Shown: positions 13,457 through 21,473, counted from the stretch's first letter. The stretch: DNA of 34,550 nucleotides from an uncultured Bacilli bacterium (GCA_947625505.1 CANQON010000016.1:1-34550); one strand, 5' to 3'. The notes: generated by a model not told the origin, from the sequence alone. Translations and numbers: made by a program.

Positions 13457-15431
13457 ATTGTGTATTTTCTGTTTCTGGTGTCGTAGGAGTAGGGGTAGTA
13501 GTAGTCGTACCCGTATCTCCTGTATCAGCACCTGAATCACTACCTTCATCAGGAGTAGTAGGTTCAGTTGGAACAACTGGTTCTGGTGCTTCAATAGATT
13601 CAATAACTGTTACTGTAACACTACGATTCTTTACTAAATCTAAATCACGTCCTACAGGAACATCTTGTGCAGTAATATTTCCAACTATACCACTTTTAGC
13701 AGTTATATAATTAATTACTAAATTTAAATCGTATTGACTAGCAACATTTCTAGCTTCACTTAATGATTTACCAACTAAGTTAGGCATTAATTCAACATCT
13801 GTTGTTGAACCTACACCTTTACCTATAACATATTCTGTATATTTTTCTTGAATAGAATAACTAAATTTCTTAACAGGTTTAACAGCTTGCAATCCTAAAT
13901 TTTGCTTCATAGCGTTAACAACAGCTTGTTTAGATTCTGCATAAGGTACGAAGTAATATAAACGTGTTTTAGTAGCTGTACTATATATATTGGCATCTTT
14001 ACCTGATAAGTATAATTTTTGCATACTGAATGCTTCTGTAGAACTTGATGATTTCTTTAAAATGTTTTTACCTAAATTATAGAATGAAAGAATATTATCA
14101 TTAGACATATTAGTACTAAAGTTTTTACTAATAGTATTTAATATCTCTTTAGCTTGATTATAATCAATATCCTTAAATTTAGCTAATAAAGCTTTAATAA
14201 CTAATTGTTGATGTTGACCTCTAGTAAAGTCATTCCAATAATTACCATTTTGGACATATTTAGCTCCACAGTATGAACGCATATAAGAAGTAATCTTACG
14301 ATGACGCGCAAATGCTAAAGCTTGTTCACCATTAAGTGTTTGTTTTCCAACATTTACAAAGACTGTATTTTTACCCCATTGACGTTTACTATTTTGTTCA
14401 CAGAAAGCATATGGTACATCAACTTCAACACCACCTACAGCATTAACAAGTTGAACAACACCATTAAAGTTAATTTTAGCATAATAGTCAATGGTTATAC
14501 CAAAGTAATTTTCAATAGCTGTTTGAACACATTTTTGTCCATAACGAGCAGCATCTGTAACTTTAAGTTTAGAACTACCTGAACATGATTTCATATATGT
14601 ATCACGAGGTATACTTAAAATAGTAGCATTTGTTGTATTAGGATTAAAAGTAACTAATATTAAGGCATCGCCACCTCCATTTGAACCAATACCATCACCA
14701 ACAGTATCAACACCCATGATTAGCATTGTAAAAGGTTCTGTAACTTTCTTTTCCTCTTTCTTTTCTTCAACTTGATCCATTTTCTCTTTTTTAGTATAGA
14801 TTATTTTAGTTCTTTCACTAATGTTTTCTAATCCTTCATTTTCAAAATCTTGAGTTGCATAATTAGATGGAAGAAGAGCAAAATTTATTTTACCATTTAA
14901 TAAATCAAGCAATAGTTGTTCCATTGAATCATAAGGAACGACGTTATTACTATTTATTTGATTTTCTTCAATTATTTTATTAGGAAGAGTATAGGCTTCA
15001 TAATATTCTTCATCATTAAAGATAGCAACTTTATCATTACGAATATCATCAATACTATTAGCTGTTGATTCACTTCTAACAACTAAACTAGATGAATATT
15101 CTTGTGGTTGCTCACTTGTAACTTCATTTAAGACATTATATACACCATTTACTTCATGACCTACAAATGTAATACCTGTAGAATATAATAAAGCAATAAT
15201 AGATATAATAACAAATCCTTTAGCTAGAACCTTTTTCTTAAATTTAACTAATAAAGCAATAATTAAAGCTAATATATCTATTAAAGTAATGCATCCTACT
15301 ATGCGCATTTTTGTTTCTACACCTTTATATAACGCTATAGCAAATATTAGATAGAATGTACTAAATATAAGATATAGTGTTAAAAATATTAATACGAATT
15401 TTCGCCAATTCTTTTTGAAAAATCTTTTCAT
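13455..15431 (-). CDS. LCP family cell-wall ligase with substrate-binding-like and PASTA domains
   Basis: 658 residues from ATG 15431 (RBS GAGGTG). LytR-CpsA-Psr proteins attach wall teichoic acid or other glycopolymers from lipid carriers to peptidoglycan. Three N-terminal membrane helices (about 11-33, 43-62, 73-92) are followed by a region resembling a lobe of a solute-binding protein (115-195: SLVVRSESTANSIDDIRNDK, then NGKINFALLPSNY). The LCP catalytic domain comes next (234-435) with GGGDALILV, SIPRDTY (273-279), FARHRK (374-379) and DFTRGQHQQ (401-409). A PASTA domain (about 545-615, MPNLVGKSLSEAR) binds muropeptides or beta-lactams in other proteins. The tail is Pro/Thr/Glu-rich. Four cysteines inside the LCP domain may form disulfides. 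The arrangement is larger than the usual 300-400-residue LCP protein. Confidence 0.9.
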   Translation of the reverse strand: MKRFFKKNWRKFVLIFLTLYLIFSTFYLIFAIALYKGVETKMRIVGCITLIDILALIIALLVKFKKKVLAKGFVIISIIALLYSTGITFVGHEVNGVYNVLNEVTSEQPQEYSSSLVVRSESTANSIDDIRNDKVAIFNDEEYYEAYTLPNKIIEENQINSNNVVPYDSMEQLLLDLLNGKINFALLPSNYATQDFENEGLENISERTKIIYTKKEKMDQVEEKKEEKKVTEPFTMLIMGVDTVGDGIGSNGGGDALILVTFNPNTTNATILSIPRDTYMKSCSGSSKLKVTDAARYGQKCVQTAIENYFGITIDYYAKINFNGVVQLVNAVGGVEVDVPYAFCEQNSKRQWGKNTVFVNVGKQTLNGEQALAFARHRKITSYMRSYCGAKYVQNGNYWNDFTRGQHQQLVIKALLAKFKDIDYNQAKEILNTISKNFSTNMSNDNILSFYNLGKNILKKSSSSTEAFSMQKLYLSGKDANIYSTATKTRLYYFVPYAESKQAVVNAMKQNLGLQAVKPVKKFSYSIQEKYTEYVIGKGVGSTTDVELMPNLVGKSLSEARNVASQYDLNLVINYITAKSGIVGNITAQDVPVGRDLDLVKNRSVTVTVIESIEAPEPVVPTEPTTPDEGSDSGADTGDTGTTTTTPTPTTPETENTQ

Positions 15432-15453
15432 CTTACACCTCACTACTTTAAAT

Positions 15454-15482
15454 ATTATATCGCAAAATGATTAAGATAACAA
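15454..15482 (-). promoter_or_regulatory. Promoter of the LCP gene
   Basis: Minus strand TTGTTA (15482-15477), 17 bases, TATAAT (15459-15454), about 22 bases before ATG 15431. Confidence 0.8.
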
Positions 15483-15514
15483 TAACGTACTATAATTAAT
15501 ATGTCCAAGATAAT

Positions 15515-15543
15515 AAAAAAAATAGATTCTAAATCTATTTTTT
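15515..15543 (-). terminator. Terminator of the coiled-coil protein gene
   Basis: AAAAATAGATT (15517-15527) pairs with AATCTATTTTT (15531-15541) across CTA; the stem includes the stop codon of the minus-strand gene. Confidence 0.85.
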
Positions 15544-17340
15544 GATGTTTGTTTTTTGATAAACAATACGTGATGATTGCATAACTTTAGGTCCTACAAT
15601 TAAAGGAATAAATAATACTTTTTTATTACTATGAGTTGTATATATTTTTAAATGATAGGCACCATTTAAACCATCAGGATTATTAATAGATGGTATAGTT
15701 GCAAAATTCCTTGGCATATATAATAAACCATTACCATATGAACCTAATAAGTCAACAAATGATTTATTACGATTAATACCTATTTTTTGATAGTATTCAT
15801 CTAAATATTGATCAATTGTATCAGGAATATCTTCTCTAATACTTTGATGTAATCTAATATCTTTAATATCTTGATTACCTATTGATACATTAGCGCTACT
15901 ATAACCTAAATCTTGTAAGTCACTACGATTTAAACATAAAGTACTAATATGATTTAATCCTAAAGATAATCCATTAATATCATATTCTCCGCCTAAGATA
16001 AAATTCATTATATTATGATCCTTAGGATAGAATTGAAAGGCAATATCTATTAATCTTTTAATTTGATCAGTATCTACTTGTTCATTAATATTAAAGAAAT
16101 TACCTAAATTAAAAATATAATTAATTCCATTAGCTGTACAATAATCATAGATATAACTCATAGTTCTTTTTAAGGATTCGCCATCACTTATCATTAGATT
16201 AGATATTAAAACAATATCAATTACATCTTGAGTAGTTGAAATAGATATTTCTTTAGGTTTAGGTATTGATTTATCTATACCATATACTACTTCTCCATCT
16301 TGAATACCTTTTTCTTCTATACGCCATTTACGTGATAAAAAAGCTATCTTTTGATATATCATTTCTGGAGAAACTTTAATACCTTTTTCTTTTAAATTAT
16401 CCCTAATAGAAGATATAGTAATATCTTTTTTAGTTATTTCTTCGATAATAGCTTTTATAATATGTTCATCTAAGATGCGACTTTTAGTTATTTCTATATG
16501 TTTAGATCTTTCTTGCTCTTCTTCTTTATTTTTTTCACGTGCTATTCTTTCATATTTTTTTTCTAATTCATGTAATGATTTAGTTAGTCCTTCAACTTCA
16601 CTAGCTTTTTTAGTATATGCTTTATTAGCTGCTTCTACTTTGCGTTCTAACTCTCTAATCTTAGCTTCAGAGCCTTTAATAATATCTTCTAATTCAGCTA
16701 TTCTTTTAGTTAATCTAACTATTTCATCATTTAAGCTTTTTATTTCTTTATGAGCCTGACTAGTTTCATTTTTAGAAGTTGTTAATTCTTTTTCCTTCTT
16801 TTGAAATTTATCTTTTGCTTGCTCTAATTTACTTTTTAAAACATCTATTTCTTTTTCAGCAGCTTTTAACTTTTTATTTAAATCTTCAATTAGCTTTCCT
16901 AGTGTTATTTGTTCTTCTGCCTCTTGTGCAGCTTGTTCTAATTCATCATCTTCAACAGGCTTATGTTCTTCAATTAGTTTTTTTAATTCTAGCATTTGAC
17001 TATTAACTTCTTCATCGTATATATCTGTATGATAATTAAGATAGTCTATATATTTCTCATGAATAGTTAACATTTTTTTATAAGTTAAAACATCTATTCC
17101 ATAATCTCTATTTACATGATTAAAAAATCTAATGGTATGATATAAAAGACGATTAACCATTTTAACACTATAATCATTTTCAAAACGCGCTAATAAAAGA
17201 TCAACTAAATAATTTAATATATCGCGATCATCATAATTACTTTTTCTGCTTGTATCATAAAAATCTTGATAATACACATTATTTAAAGGTAATTTAATTG
17301 CTCCCATTATTCTTTTTTTATCTAGTAATGTTAAGGCCAT
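15535..17340 (-). CDS. Coiled-coil, winged-helix protein with degenerate phosphoesterase-like domain
   Basis: 601 residues, cytoplasmic. A helical N-terminus (1-125) is followed by a long Lys/Glu-rich coiled coil (about 130-285), a winged-helix-like region (285-357: ITISSIRDNLKEKGIKVSPE, then a WRIEEKG wing), and a C-terminal alpha/beta domain (372-601). The last has the strand layout of calcineurin-like metallophosphoesterases, as found in archaeal PolB small subunit and similar proteins. The metal-binding motifs are altered: ISNLMISD (379-386) in place of D.H, LGNFF (412-416) in place of GD, LGGEYD (449-454) in place of GNHD; IRLHQS keeps a His at the 'L.HG' site. It may therefore be catalytically dead and structural or DNA-binding. 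RBS GGAGG seven bases before ATG 17340, with a strong promoter. No family name recognised. Confidence 0.7.
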   Translation of the reverse strand: MALTLLDKKRIMGAIKLPLNNVYYQDFYDTSRKSNYDDRDILNYLVDLLLARFENDYSVKMVNRLLYHTIRFFNHVNRDYGIDVLTYKKMLTIHEKYIDYLNYHTDIYDEEVNSQMLELKKLIEEHKPVEDDELEQAAQEAEEQITLGKLIEDLNKKLKAAEKEIDVLKSKLEQAKDKFQKKEKELTTSKNETSQAHKEIKSLNDEIVRLTKRIAELEDIIKGSEAKIRELERKVEAANKAYTKKASEVEGLTKSLHELEKKYERIAREKNKEEEQERSKHIEITKSRILDEHIIKAIIEEITKKDITISSIRDNLKEKGIKVSPEMIYQKIAFLSRKWRIEEKGIQDGEVVYGIDKSIPKPKEISISTTQDVIDIVLISNLMISDGESLKRTMSYIYDYCTANGINYIFNLGNFFNINEQVDTDQIKRLIDIAFQFYPKDHNIMNFILGGEYDINGLSLGLNHISTLCLNRSDLQDLGYSSANVSIGNQDIKDIRLHQSIREDIPDTIDQYLDEYYQKIGINRNKSFVDLLGSYGNGLLYMPRNFATIPSINNPDGLNGAYHLKIYTTHSNKKVLFIPLIVGPKVMQSSRIVYQKTNIKK

Positions 17341-17361
17341 ATAAATTCCTCCATAGGGATT

Positions 17362-17390
17362 ATTTTAATATTTCTACTAATGTTTGTCAA
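17362..17390 (-). promoter_or_regulatory. Promoter of the coiled-coil protein gene
   Basis: Minus strand TTGACA (17390-17385), 17 bases, TAAAAT (17367-17362). Confidence 0.85.
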
Positions 17391-17410
17391 TGAAAAGGGG
17401 ATAGTAAAAT

Positions 17411-17437
17411 AAAAAAGTCCTTTATTCAAAGACTTTT
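17411..17437 (-). terminator. Terminator after tRNA-Cys
   Basis: AAAAGTC (17413-17419) pairs with GACTTTT (17431-17437), extended by TTT/AAA after a bulged C. On the minus strand a T run follows. Confidence 0.8.
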
Positions 17438-17447
17438 AAAATTCATA

Positions 17448-17521
17448 TGGAGGGCCCGACCGGATTTGAACCAGCGATCAGGGAGTTGCAGTCCCGTGCC
17501 TTACCACTTGGCTACGGACCC
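17448..17521 (-). tRNA. tRNA-Cys (anticodon GCA)
   Basis: 74 nucleotides on the minus strand with encoded CCA (17450-17448). Acceptor GGGTCCG pairs with CGGGCCC (one G-T), D-arm AGCCAAGTGGTAAGGC, anticodon loop CTGCAAC giving GCA, T-arm GCTGGTTCAAATCCGGT. Confidence 0.95.
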
Positions 17522-17541
17522 AATTTAACTAACGCATTTAT

Positions 17542-17570
17542 ATTGTAATATAAATTAATATTCTTGTCAA
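17542..17570 (-). promoter_or_regulatory. Promoter of tRNA-Cys
   Basis: Minus strand TTGACA (17570-17565), 17 bases, TACAAT (17547-17542). Confidence 0.85.
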
Positions 17571-17600
17571 TAAAATACTATGTTAAAAAACTTTAAATAT

Positions 17601-17630
17601 GAAAAGAATTAGATAAATCTAATTCTTTTC
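17601..17630 (-). terminator. Terminator of the secreted-protein gene
   Basis: GAAAAGAATTAGA (17601-17613) pairs perfectly over 13 bp with TCTAATTCTTTTC (17618-17630). The following T run is weak on both strands. Confidence 0.7.
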
Positions 17631-17649
17631 ATTTGCTTTATTTGGAATA

Positions 17650-18408
17650 CTATAATGTTGTGTCTACGCCACCCATTTGATCATAAACATCAACTGCATC
17701 ACCGAAAAATAAGAATACAGCGCCATAGCCCGCAACATCTAAAATATATTGACGACTAGTAGTATACGTTATGTCCTTACTAGCATGTTGATAACTTGCA
17801 TAAATAGCCCCCTGTGGTTTTACATAGATTCTTTGATCAATGATCAAAGAGTCTTGATCATTTTCTGGTAATTTTAGTGAACAACCTAAACCATTTGAAA
17901 AAAGCTTATAATTATTACAATATGTTACTTTACTATTACTTTCAACGACTCTAGTCAAATAATTGTCATTATAAAACTCAGTATTTTTTAATCTAGTTCC
18001 AATTAAATCATAACTTCTAACGGTTGGCTTTTTAAGCCACGTTAATGTTGTAATAATTGTACAGAAATTTGAATTACAACTAGTCGTCAGTGTCAATCTT
18101 TTTGCGTTTGTTGCATGAACTGTACCCATAGGATTAAAACTATTATTTGATGGAACATCAAAGGAAACCTTAGTAGTCAAATTTTTACTGTTATTGATAT
18201 CTAAGTCTTTTAAGAAATTGTAATCATCTTGAGTCATATTTTCTACGTAGACTTTATTATACATGTTTAATATAACATTGTACTCTTTTTCGGTTAATTC
18301 AATACCATTATTGTTTGTATAATAAGCAGCTTGAACCTTAAAAGCAACTAGAAAGGAAAGGGTAAGAACAAATAAGTATCCCAAATATTTTGCCTTAAGT
18401 CTTTTCAT
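17650..18408 (-). CDS. Secreted protein of unknown function
   Basis: 252 residues from the second of two in-frame ATGs (18408). The first ATG (18417) touches the AAGGAGG RBS directly, while 18408 is nine bases from it. The signal peptide is clear: MKRLKAKY, a hydrophobic core LFVLTLSFLVAFKV, and a likely cut after VQA. The mature start carries a GIELTEKEYNVILNMYNKVYV and MTQDDYNFLKDL pattern that I have the impression of seeing in other secreted gut-Firmicutes proteins of unknown role. The middle is beta-rich with four cysteines in two pairs (CNSNFC; CNNY..GC), possibly disulfides. It lies 64 bases downstream of a membrane-bound XRE regulator on the same strand, with a candidate operator between them, so it is a probable target of that regulator. 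Confidence 0.75.
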   Translation of the reverse strand: MKRLKAKYLGYLFVLTLSFLVAFKVQAAYYTNNNGIELTEKEYNVILNMYNKVYVENMTQDDYNFLKDLDINNSKNLTTKVSFDVPSNNSFNPMGTVHATNAKRLTLTTSCNSNFCTIITTLTWLKKPTVRSYDLIGTRLKNTEFYNDNYLTRVVESNSKVTYCNNYKLFSNGLGCSLKLPENDQDSLIIDQRIYVKPQGAIYASYQHASKDITYTTSRQYILDVAGYGAVFLFFGDAVDVYDQMGGVDTTL

Positions 18409-18461
18409 TTTATGCATCCTCCTTATATTTTTAATTTATAATTAATATAAAAATATGTAAA

Positions 18462-18476
18462 GAGCAAATTTTGCCC
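18462..18476. promoter_or_regulatory. Candidate operator, copy 1 (GRGCA-N5-TGCCC)
   Basis: GAGCAAATTTTGCCC, a 5+5+5 inverted repeat, lies between the XRE sensor gene and the secreted-protein gene and abuts a possible -35 (minus-strand TTTACA at 18461-18456). The same architecture appears at 19637-19651 upstream of the XRE gene. It could instead be a weak terminator of the XRE gene. Confidence 0.4.
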
Positions 18477-18481
18477 ATTAT

Positions 18482-19567
18482 TTAGTTTTCAAATATGACA
18501 TCAATATAAGTCTTTTTAAAATAGTTTATTAAGTTTTTATCACATTCACCATATAAGCATTTTTCTTTAGAAAAGTCATATGTGAATACAGCAATATTAT
18601 TTTTACTCATAGATAAATTATTTGGCAAAATGAATTCATAAAAATAAGCATTATTAAAATCTTTTTCTTCAACCATCAAGGAAGTAGCTTTGTAATAGTA
18701 ATTAATAATAATTTCTTTATTGTTTAAATTAGAAGTATATGTGTATCTTTCCTTATCTTCTTCTAGTGTAAAATTATTTATTACATATTTAGGAGTACCT
18801 TTCTTTGAATTATAAGTTTCATTAAGGTAATTATTTTTGCTATTATCTGTAATGATTTCATTATTAGTAAAATCTTTAGTAACTGATAATTTTAATGTCG
18901 TACTAGTATCATCATATTTTATTTCTATATATAGATTGTTTTTAATATCTTTTAAATCTTTGTATGAAAAATAAGAATTTTTATCAAAGCTATTGGTAAT
19001 TAAAATGGACGCATCTTTATCTTCTGTTAAATCTATTCTTTTACCATTCTTTATGTAGTAAAGCTGTATCAAGGTTATATTTTTATTATTCTCATTTTTA
19101 ATATTACCTAAATCAATATAACATTTTTTTCTTGAGACAATTATTAATGAGTCATATATAGTAAAGTTATCGTCTTCACCAGCTATCGTATATACCTGTA
19201 TAGAGTTATAGTTAGTTATAAAGTAATAAATAAAGAATGATAAGATTAATAATAAAATAGTAAATAATGAAATAATAGATATTTTCTTAATTAATTGCTT
19301 ATTTCTTTTCAAAATATTAATAGTTACTTCATTTACTTGTTCTTTATTTTCTTCTGTTTGTCTTTCACCATAATATATTTCATTTACAGATACATTAAAT
19401 AGTTTACTTAATATTAATATATCATCATGCTTAGGGATACATATTCCACGTTCCCACTTAGATATGATTGATCTATCTAAATATACTTTTTCTGCTAAAT
19501 CTTCTTGCGTCATATTGTTTTCTTTTCTTAATTGAGCAATAAATTTACCAATTTTTTCACTATCCAT
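18482..19567 (-). CDS. Membrane-bound XRE-family regulator with extracellular domain
   Basis: 361 residues. An N-terminal helix-turn-helix of the Cro/C1-Xre type (about 7-64: MTQEDLAEKVYLDRSIISKWERG) is followed by a polar linker, one membrane helix (about 95-117), and a 240-residue extracellular beta-rich domain. This topology is that of one-step transmembrane sensors that bind DNA on the inside and sense something outside. I do not recognise the outer domain. The next gene downstream encodes a secreted protein, and matching inverted repeats precede both genes, suggesting self-control plus control of the secreted protein. RBS is AGGAGT, some 15 bases upstream of ATG 19567, so spacing is loose. 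Confidence 0.85.
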   Translation of the reverse strand: MDSEKIGKFIAQLRKENNMTQEDLAEKVYLDRSIISKWERGICIPKHDDILILSKLFNVSVNEIYYGERQTEENKEQVNEVTINILKRNKQLIKKISIISLFTILLLILSFFIYYFITNYNSIQVYTIAGEDDNFTIYDSLIIVSRKKCYIDLGNIKNENNKNITLIQLYYIKNGKRIDLTEDKDASILITNSFDKNSYFSYKDLKDIKNNLYIEIKYDDTSTTLKLSVTKDFTNNEIITDNSKNNYLNETYNSKKGTPKYVINNFTLEEDKERYTYTSNLNNKEIIINYYYKATSLMVEEKDFNNAYFYEFILPNNLSMSKNNIAVFTYDFSKEKCLYGECDKNLINYFKKTYIDVIFEN

Positions 19568-19636
19568 AATACATACAACTCCTAAATATATTTTAGTCTA
19601 ATAAAATGTATTTGAATATTGGTTATAAAACTAAAA

Positions 19637-19651
19637 GGGCAGTATTTGCCC
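19637..19651. promoter_or_regulatory. Candidate operator, copy 2 (GRGCA-N5-TGCCC)
   Basis: GGGCAGTATTTGCCC, with the same half-sites and five-base spacer as 18462-18476, lies 70 bases upstream of the XRE sensor start. Flanking AAA/TTT extend it to an 8-bp stem (19634-19654), so a minus-strand terminator for the 64-residue protein gene is the alternative. However, that gene already has a terminator at 19682-19720. Confidence 0.4.
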
Positions 19652-19681
19652 TTTACTTTCAATATGTTTAGCTATATCATG

Positions 19682-19720
19682 AAAAAAAGAAGAAGATTAC
19701 TAGTTATCTAGTTCTTCTTC
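19682..19720 (-). terminator. Terminator overlapping the stop of the 64-residue protein gene
   Basis: On the minus strand GAAGAAGA (19720-19713) pairs with TCTTCTTC (19696-19689), followed by seven T's. The stop codon is in the loop. Confidence 0.75.
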
Positions 19721-19894
19721 AATTGATTTATATAAATCTAAAATTTTATGTTCATAATCAGATATTTGTTGCTTATATATTTTTCTTTTTTTAAACTGAA
19801 AAAAGTAGGGTTTATGTTGCTTTATGAGTTCTATTTCTTGTTGATAGAATGTGATTAATTTGTTGTATTCATTGATAAGAAACTCTTTATTCAT
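19700..19894 (-). CDS. Small helical protein, 64 residues
   Basis: A charged, all-helical protein, probably a short coiled coil: INEYNKLITFYQQEIELIKQH, a basic turn FFQFKKRKIYKQQ, then ISDYEHKILDLYKSIEEEL. No membrane segment. An AGAAGG RBS precedes ATG 19894 and an extended -10 (19928-19936) lies upstream, so it is likely real. It is divergent from the double-XRE regulator with 88 bases between starts, the usual layout for a repressor and its target. No family recognised. Confidence 0.65.
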   Translation of the reverse strand: MNKEFLINEYNKLITFYQQEIELIKQHKPYFFQFKKRKIYKQQISDYEHKILDLYKSIEEELDN

Positions 19895-19927
19895 TCAATA
19901 CCTTCTTTCAGTTAACTACCTATAAAA

Positions 19928-19936
19928 ATTATAGCA
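19928..19936 (-). promoter_or_regulatory. Extended -10 for the 64-residue protein gene
   Basis: Minus strand TGCTATAAT (19936-19928), 34 bases before ATG 19894. A TAAAAT at 19956-19961 on the plus strand may serve the divergent regulator gene. Confidence 0.65.
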
Positions 19937-19982
19937 CATAATATCGTATATTTGCATAAAATAATTTTGTTTAGGAGTTTAT

Positions 19983-20414
19983 ATGAAGTTTGAAAATTTA
20001 ATTACACTTAGAAAAGAAGCTAATCTAAGTCAATATGAAATGGGTAAAATACTTAAAACAACACAATCTAATTATTCGAGATGGGAGACAGGTAAAGAAT
20101 ATATACCTTTACAAAAACTAGATATGTTATGTAAATATTTTAATGTTAGTATGAATTATGTGCTTGGCAAGACAAAGAAAAGGGAAGAGTATCAAATAAC
20201 ACATTTTAATAATAAAAAAGTAGGAAAAAATATAAAAGATTTAAGAGTACAAAATGGGGATACGCAAAAATCATTAGCGCAATATTTAAATACTTCACAA
20301 TCAACTATTAGTGCTTATGAAAGTGGAAAAAGTACCATATTAACTTCTTTTGCATTAAAGATAATAGATAAATATAATTGTTCATTAGATGATTTATGTA
20401 ATACCAAAAAATAG
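19983..20414 (+). CDS. Regulator with two XRE helix-turn-helix domains
   Basis: 143 residues made almost wholly of two tandem Cro/C1-type helix-turn-helix domains. Domain 1 is about 4-62 (LSQYEMGKILKTTQSNYSRW). Domain 2 is about 80-138 (DTQKSLAQYLNTSQSTISAY). A short basic linker TKKREEYQITHFNN joins them. Two DNA-binding heads in one chain suggest either monomer binding to a direct repeat or contact with two half-sites. RBS TTAGGAG is six bases before ATG 19983. No phage genes are adjacent. Divergent to the 64-residue gene, which it may control. Confidence 0.88.
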   Translation: MKFENLITLRKEANLSQYEMGKILKTTQSNYSRWETGKEYIPLQKLDMLCKYFNVSMNYVLGKTKKREEYQITHFNNKKVGKNIKDLRVQNGDTQKSLAQYLNTSQSTISAYESGKSTILTSFALKIIDKYNCSLDDLCNTKK

Positions 20415-20436
20415 TATTTTCAAAATACTATTTTTT
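20405..20436. terminator. Bidirectional terminator
   Basis: AAAAAATAGTATTTT (from 20406) pairs perfectly with AAAATACTATTTTTT across a tight loop. It serves the double-XRE gene and the converging transglutaminase-like gene and overlaps both ends. Confidence 0.9.
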
Positions 20437-21394
20437 AATAACTTAGTTCCTCATTTAAGAAAGATATATCTTCTTTTATTGTTTCATTAAATCTTTTTAT
20501 TTTTTCTTTATTATGTTCACAACTATCGTAGCACTCGTGTTGGGTACTAATTAAAGCTTTACTTCTTACGACTTTAAGTGACTTATCTTTTAATTGATGA
20601 TAGAAAGAGCATGTTGTTTTAATATTATACATACCTGTAGCGTATAATGACCATAACTTTAAGAAGTCTAAAGCTTTATATTCAGTTTCCTTGCTTGTTA
20701 TAATCGATAATGATATGGAAGTAGGATCAAGTAAATGATGATGACGATCAAATACTAATAATTCACTATGATTACCAAATTGAACATTACCATTACTAGC
20801 TTGGGCCTTTTCATTAAATTCTTCTTCAAAAGTATCATCTTGATCATGTGTTTGATGCTTTAATGCTTCTAATTCAGGAATTATATGAATAGGTTCTGAT
20901 TCTTTTGTTAAACGATCAGTCATGATAGGAATACTATTGATATTAAAATGAAATAATAAATCAGATAATAAAGCTGTATAATTACGACAAACACTTTCAC
21001 CTGTAACAATAGATAATCCAGGGCGTACATCTAGTTCTTTTTTAGGATAAATAAATTTTAATTCATTATCTAATGATAGATAGCCTTTACGTAAAATATA
21101 GGCATAAATAAATAGAATTTCTTCGATAGTAGGATTAGGCTTTATTTCTTGTATTAAATGAGATAGTTTATATAGTATATCTTGATAATGTCCTTCAATG
21201 AAACTTCCATATTTAGCATATAACTTATATCTTTCTAGGTATAGTTTATTAGCATACCTGCATGAAGCAAAATCAGGAGCTTCATTTTCATGTCCAAAGA
21301 TATGGTCAATATCAGGATATCTTAGTCTTTCTATTTTACATTGACCATCAAATAATAATTTACGAGCATATGTTGTAACTTTTAATTTCTTCAT
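20435..21394 (-). CDS. Transglutaminase-like protein
   Basis: 319 residues from ATG 21394; an upstream GTG (21421) would add nine residues but has no better RBS. The core of the transglutaminase/papain-like fold is visible: GESVCRNYTALLSDLLFHF (Cys136 at the start of a helix), NHSELLVFDRHHHLLDPT with His209 and Asp223, giving the Cys-His-Asp triad in order and with normal spacing. An acidic insertion (about 175-205, HDQDDTFEEEF) lies between Cys and His. The N-terminus is helical and no signal peptide is seen, so it probably acts in the cytoplasm. Substrate unknown: such domains act as peptidases, amidases or cross-linkers. A lone gene before the DUF378 gene on the same strand. Confidence 0.7.
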   Translation of the reverse strand: MKKLKVTTYARKLLFDGQCKIERLRYPDIDHIFGHENEAPDFASCRYANKLYLERYKLYAKYGSFIEGHYQDILYKLSHLIQEIKPNPTIEEILFIYAYILRKGYLSLDNELKFIYPKKELDVRPGLSIVTGESVCRNYTALLSDLLFHFNINSIPIMTDRLTKESEPIHIIPELEALKHQTHDQDDTFEEEFNEKAQASNGNVQFGNHSELLVFDRHHHLLDPTSISLSIITSKETEYKALDFLKLWSLYATGMYNIKTTCSFYHQLKDKSLKVVRSKALISTQHECYDSCEHNKEKIKRFNETIKEDISFLNEELSY

Positions 21395-21442
21395 ATTAAT
21401 CACTTGGTAGATATAATACACTTATTATATTTAAAAAGCAAT

Positions 21443-21473
21443 AAAAAAAACAGGTCTTTTAACGATCTGTTTT
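21443..21473 (-). terminator. Terminator of the DUF378 gene
   Basis: AAAACAGGTC (21447-21456) pairs with GATCTGTTTT (21464-21473), with one G-T pair, then a minus-strand T run. The stop codon is in the loop. Confidence 0.85.

Noticed and set aside
14322-14582. Plus-strand ORF of 86 codons inside the LCP gene
   Set aside because: It is an antisense shadow of a well-supported gene with no RBS or family signal.
16475-17006. Plus-strand ORFs opposite the coiled-coil region
   Set aside because: Leu/Ser-rich translations arise from the complement of Lys/Glu-rich coiled-coil codons; not real genes.
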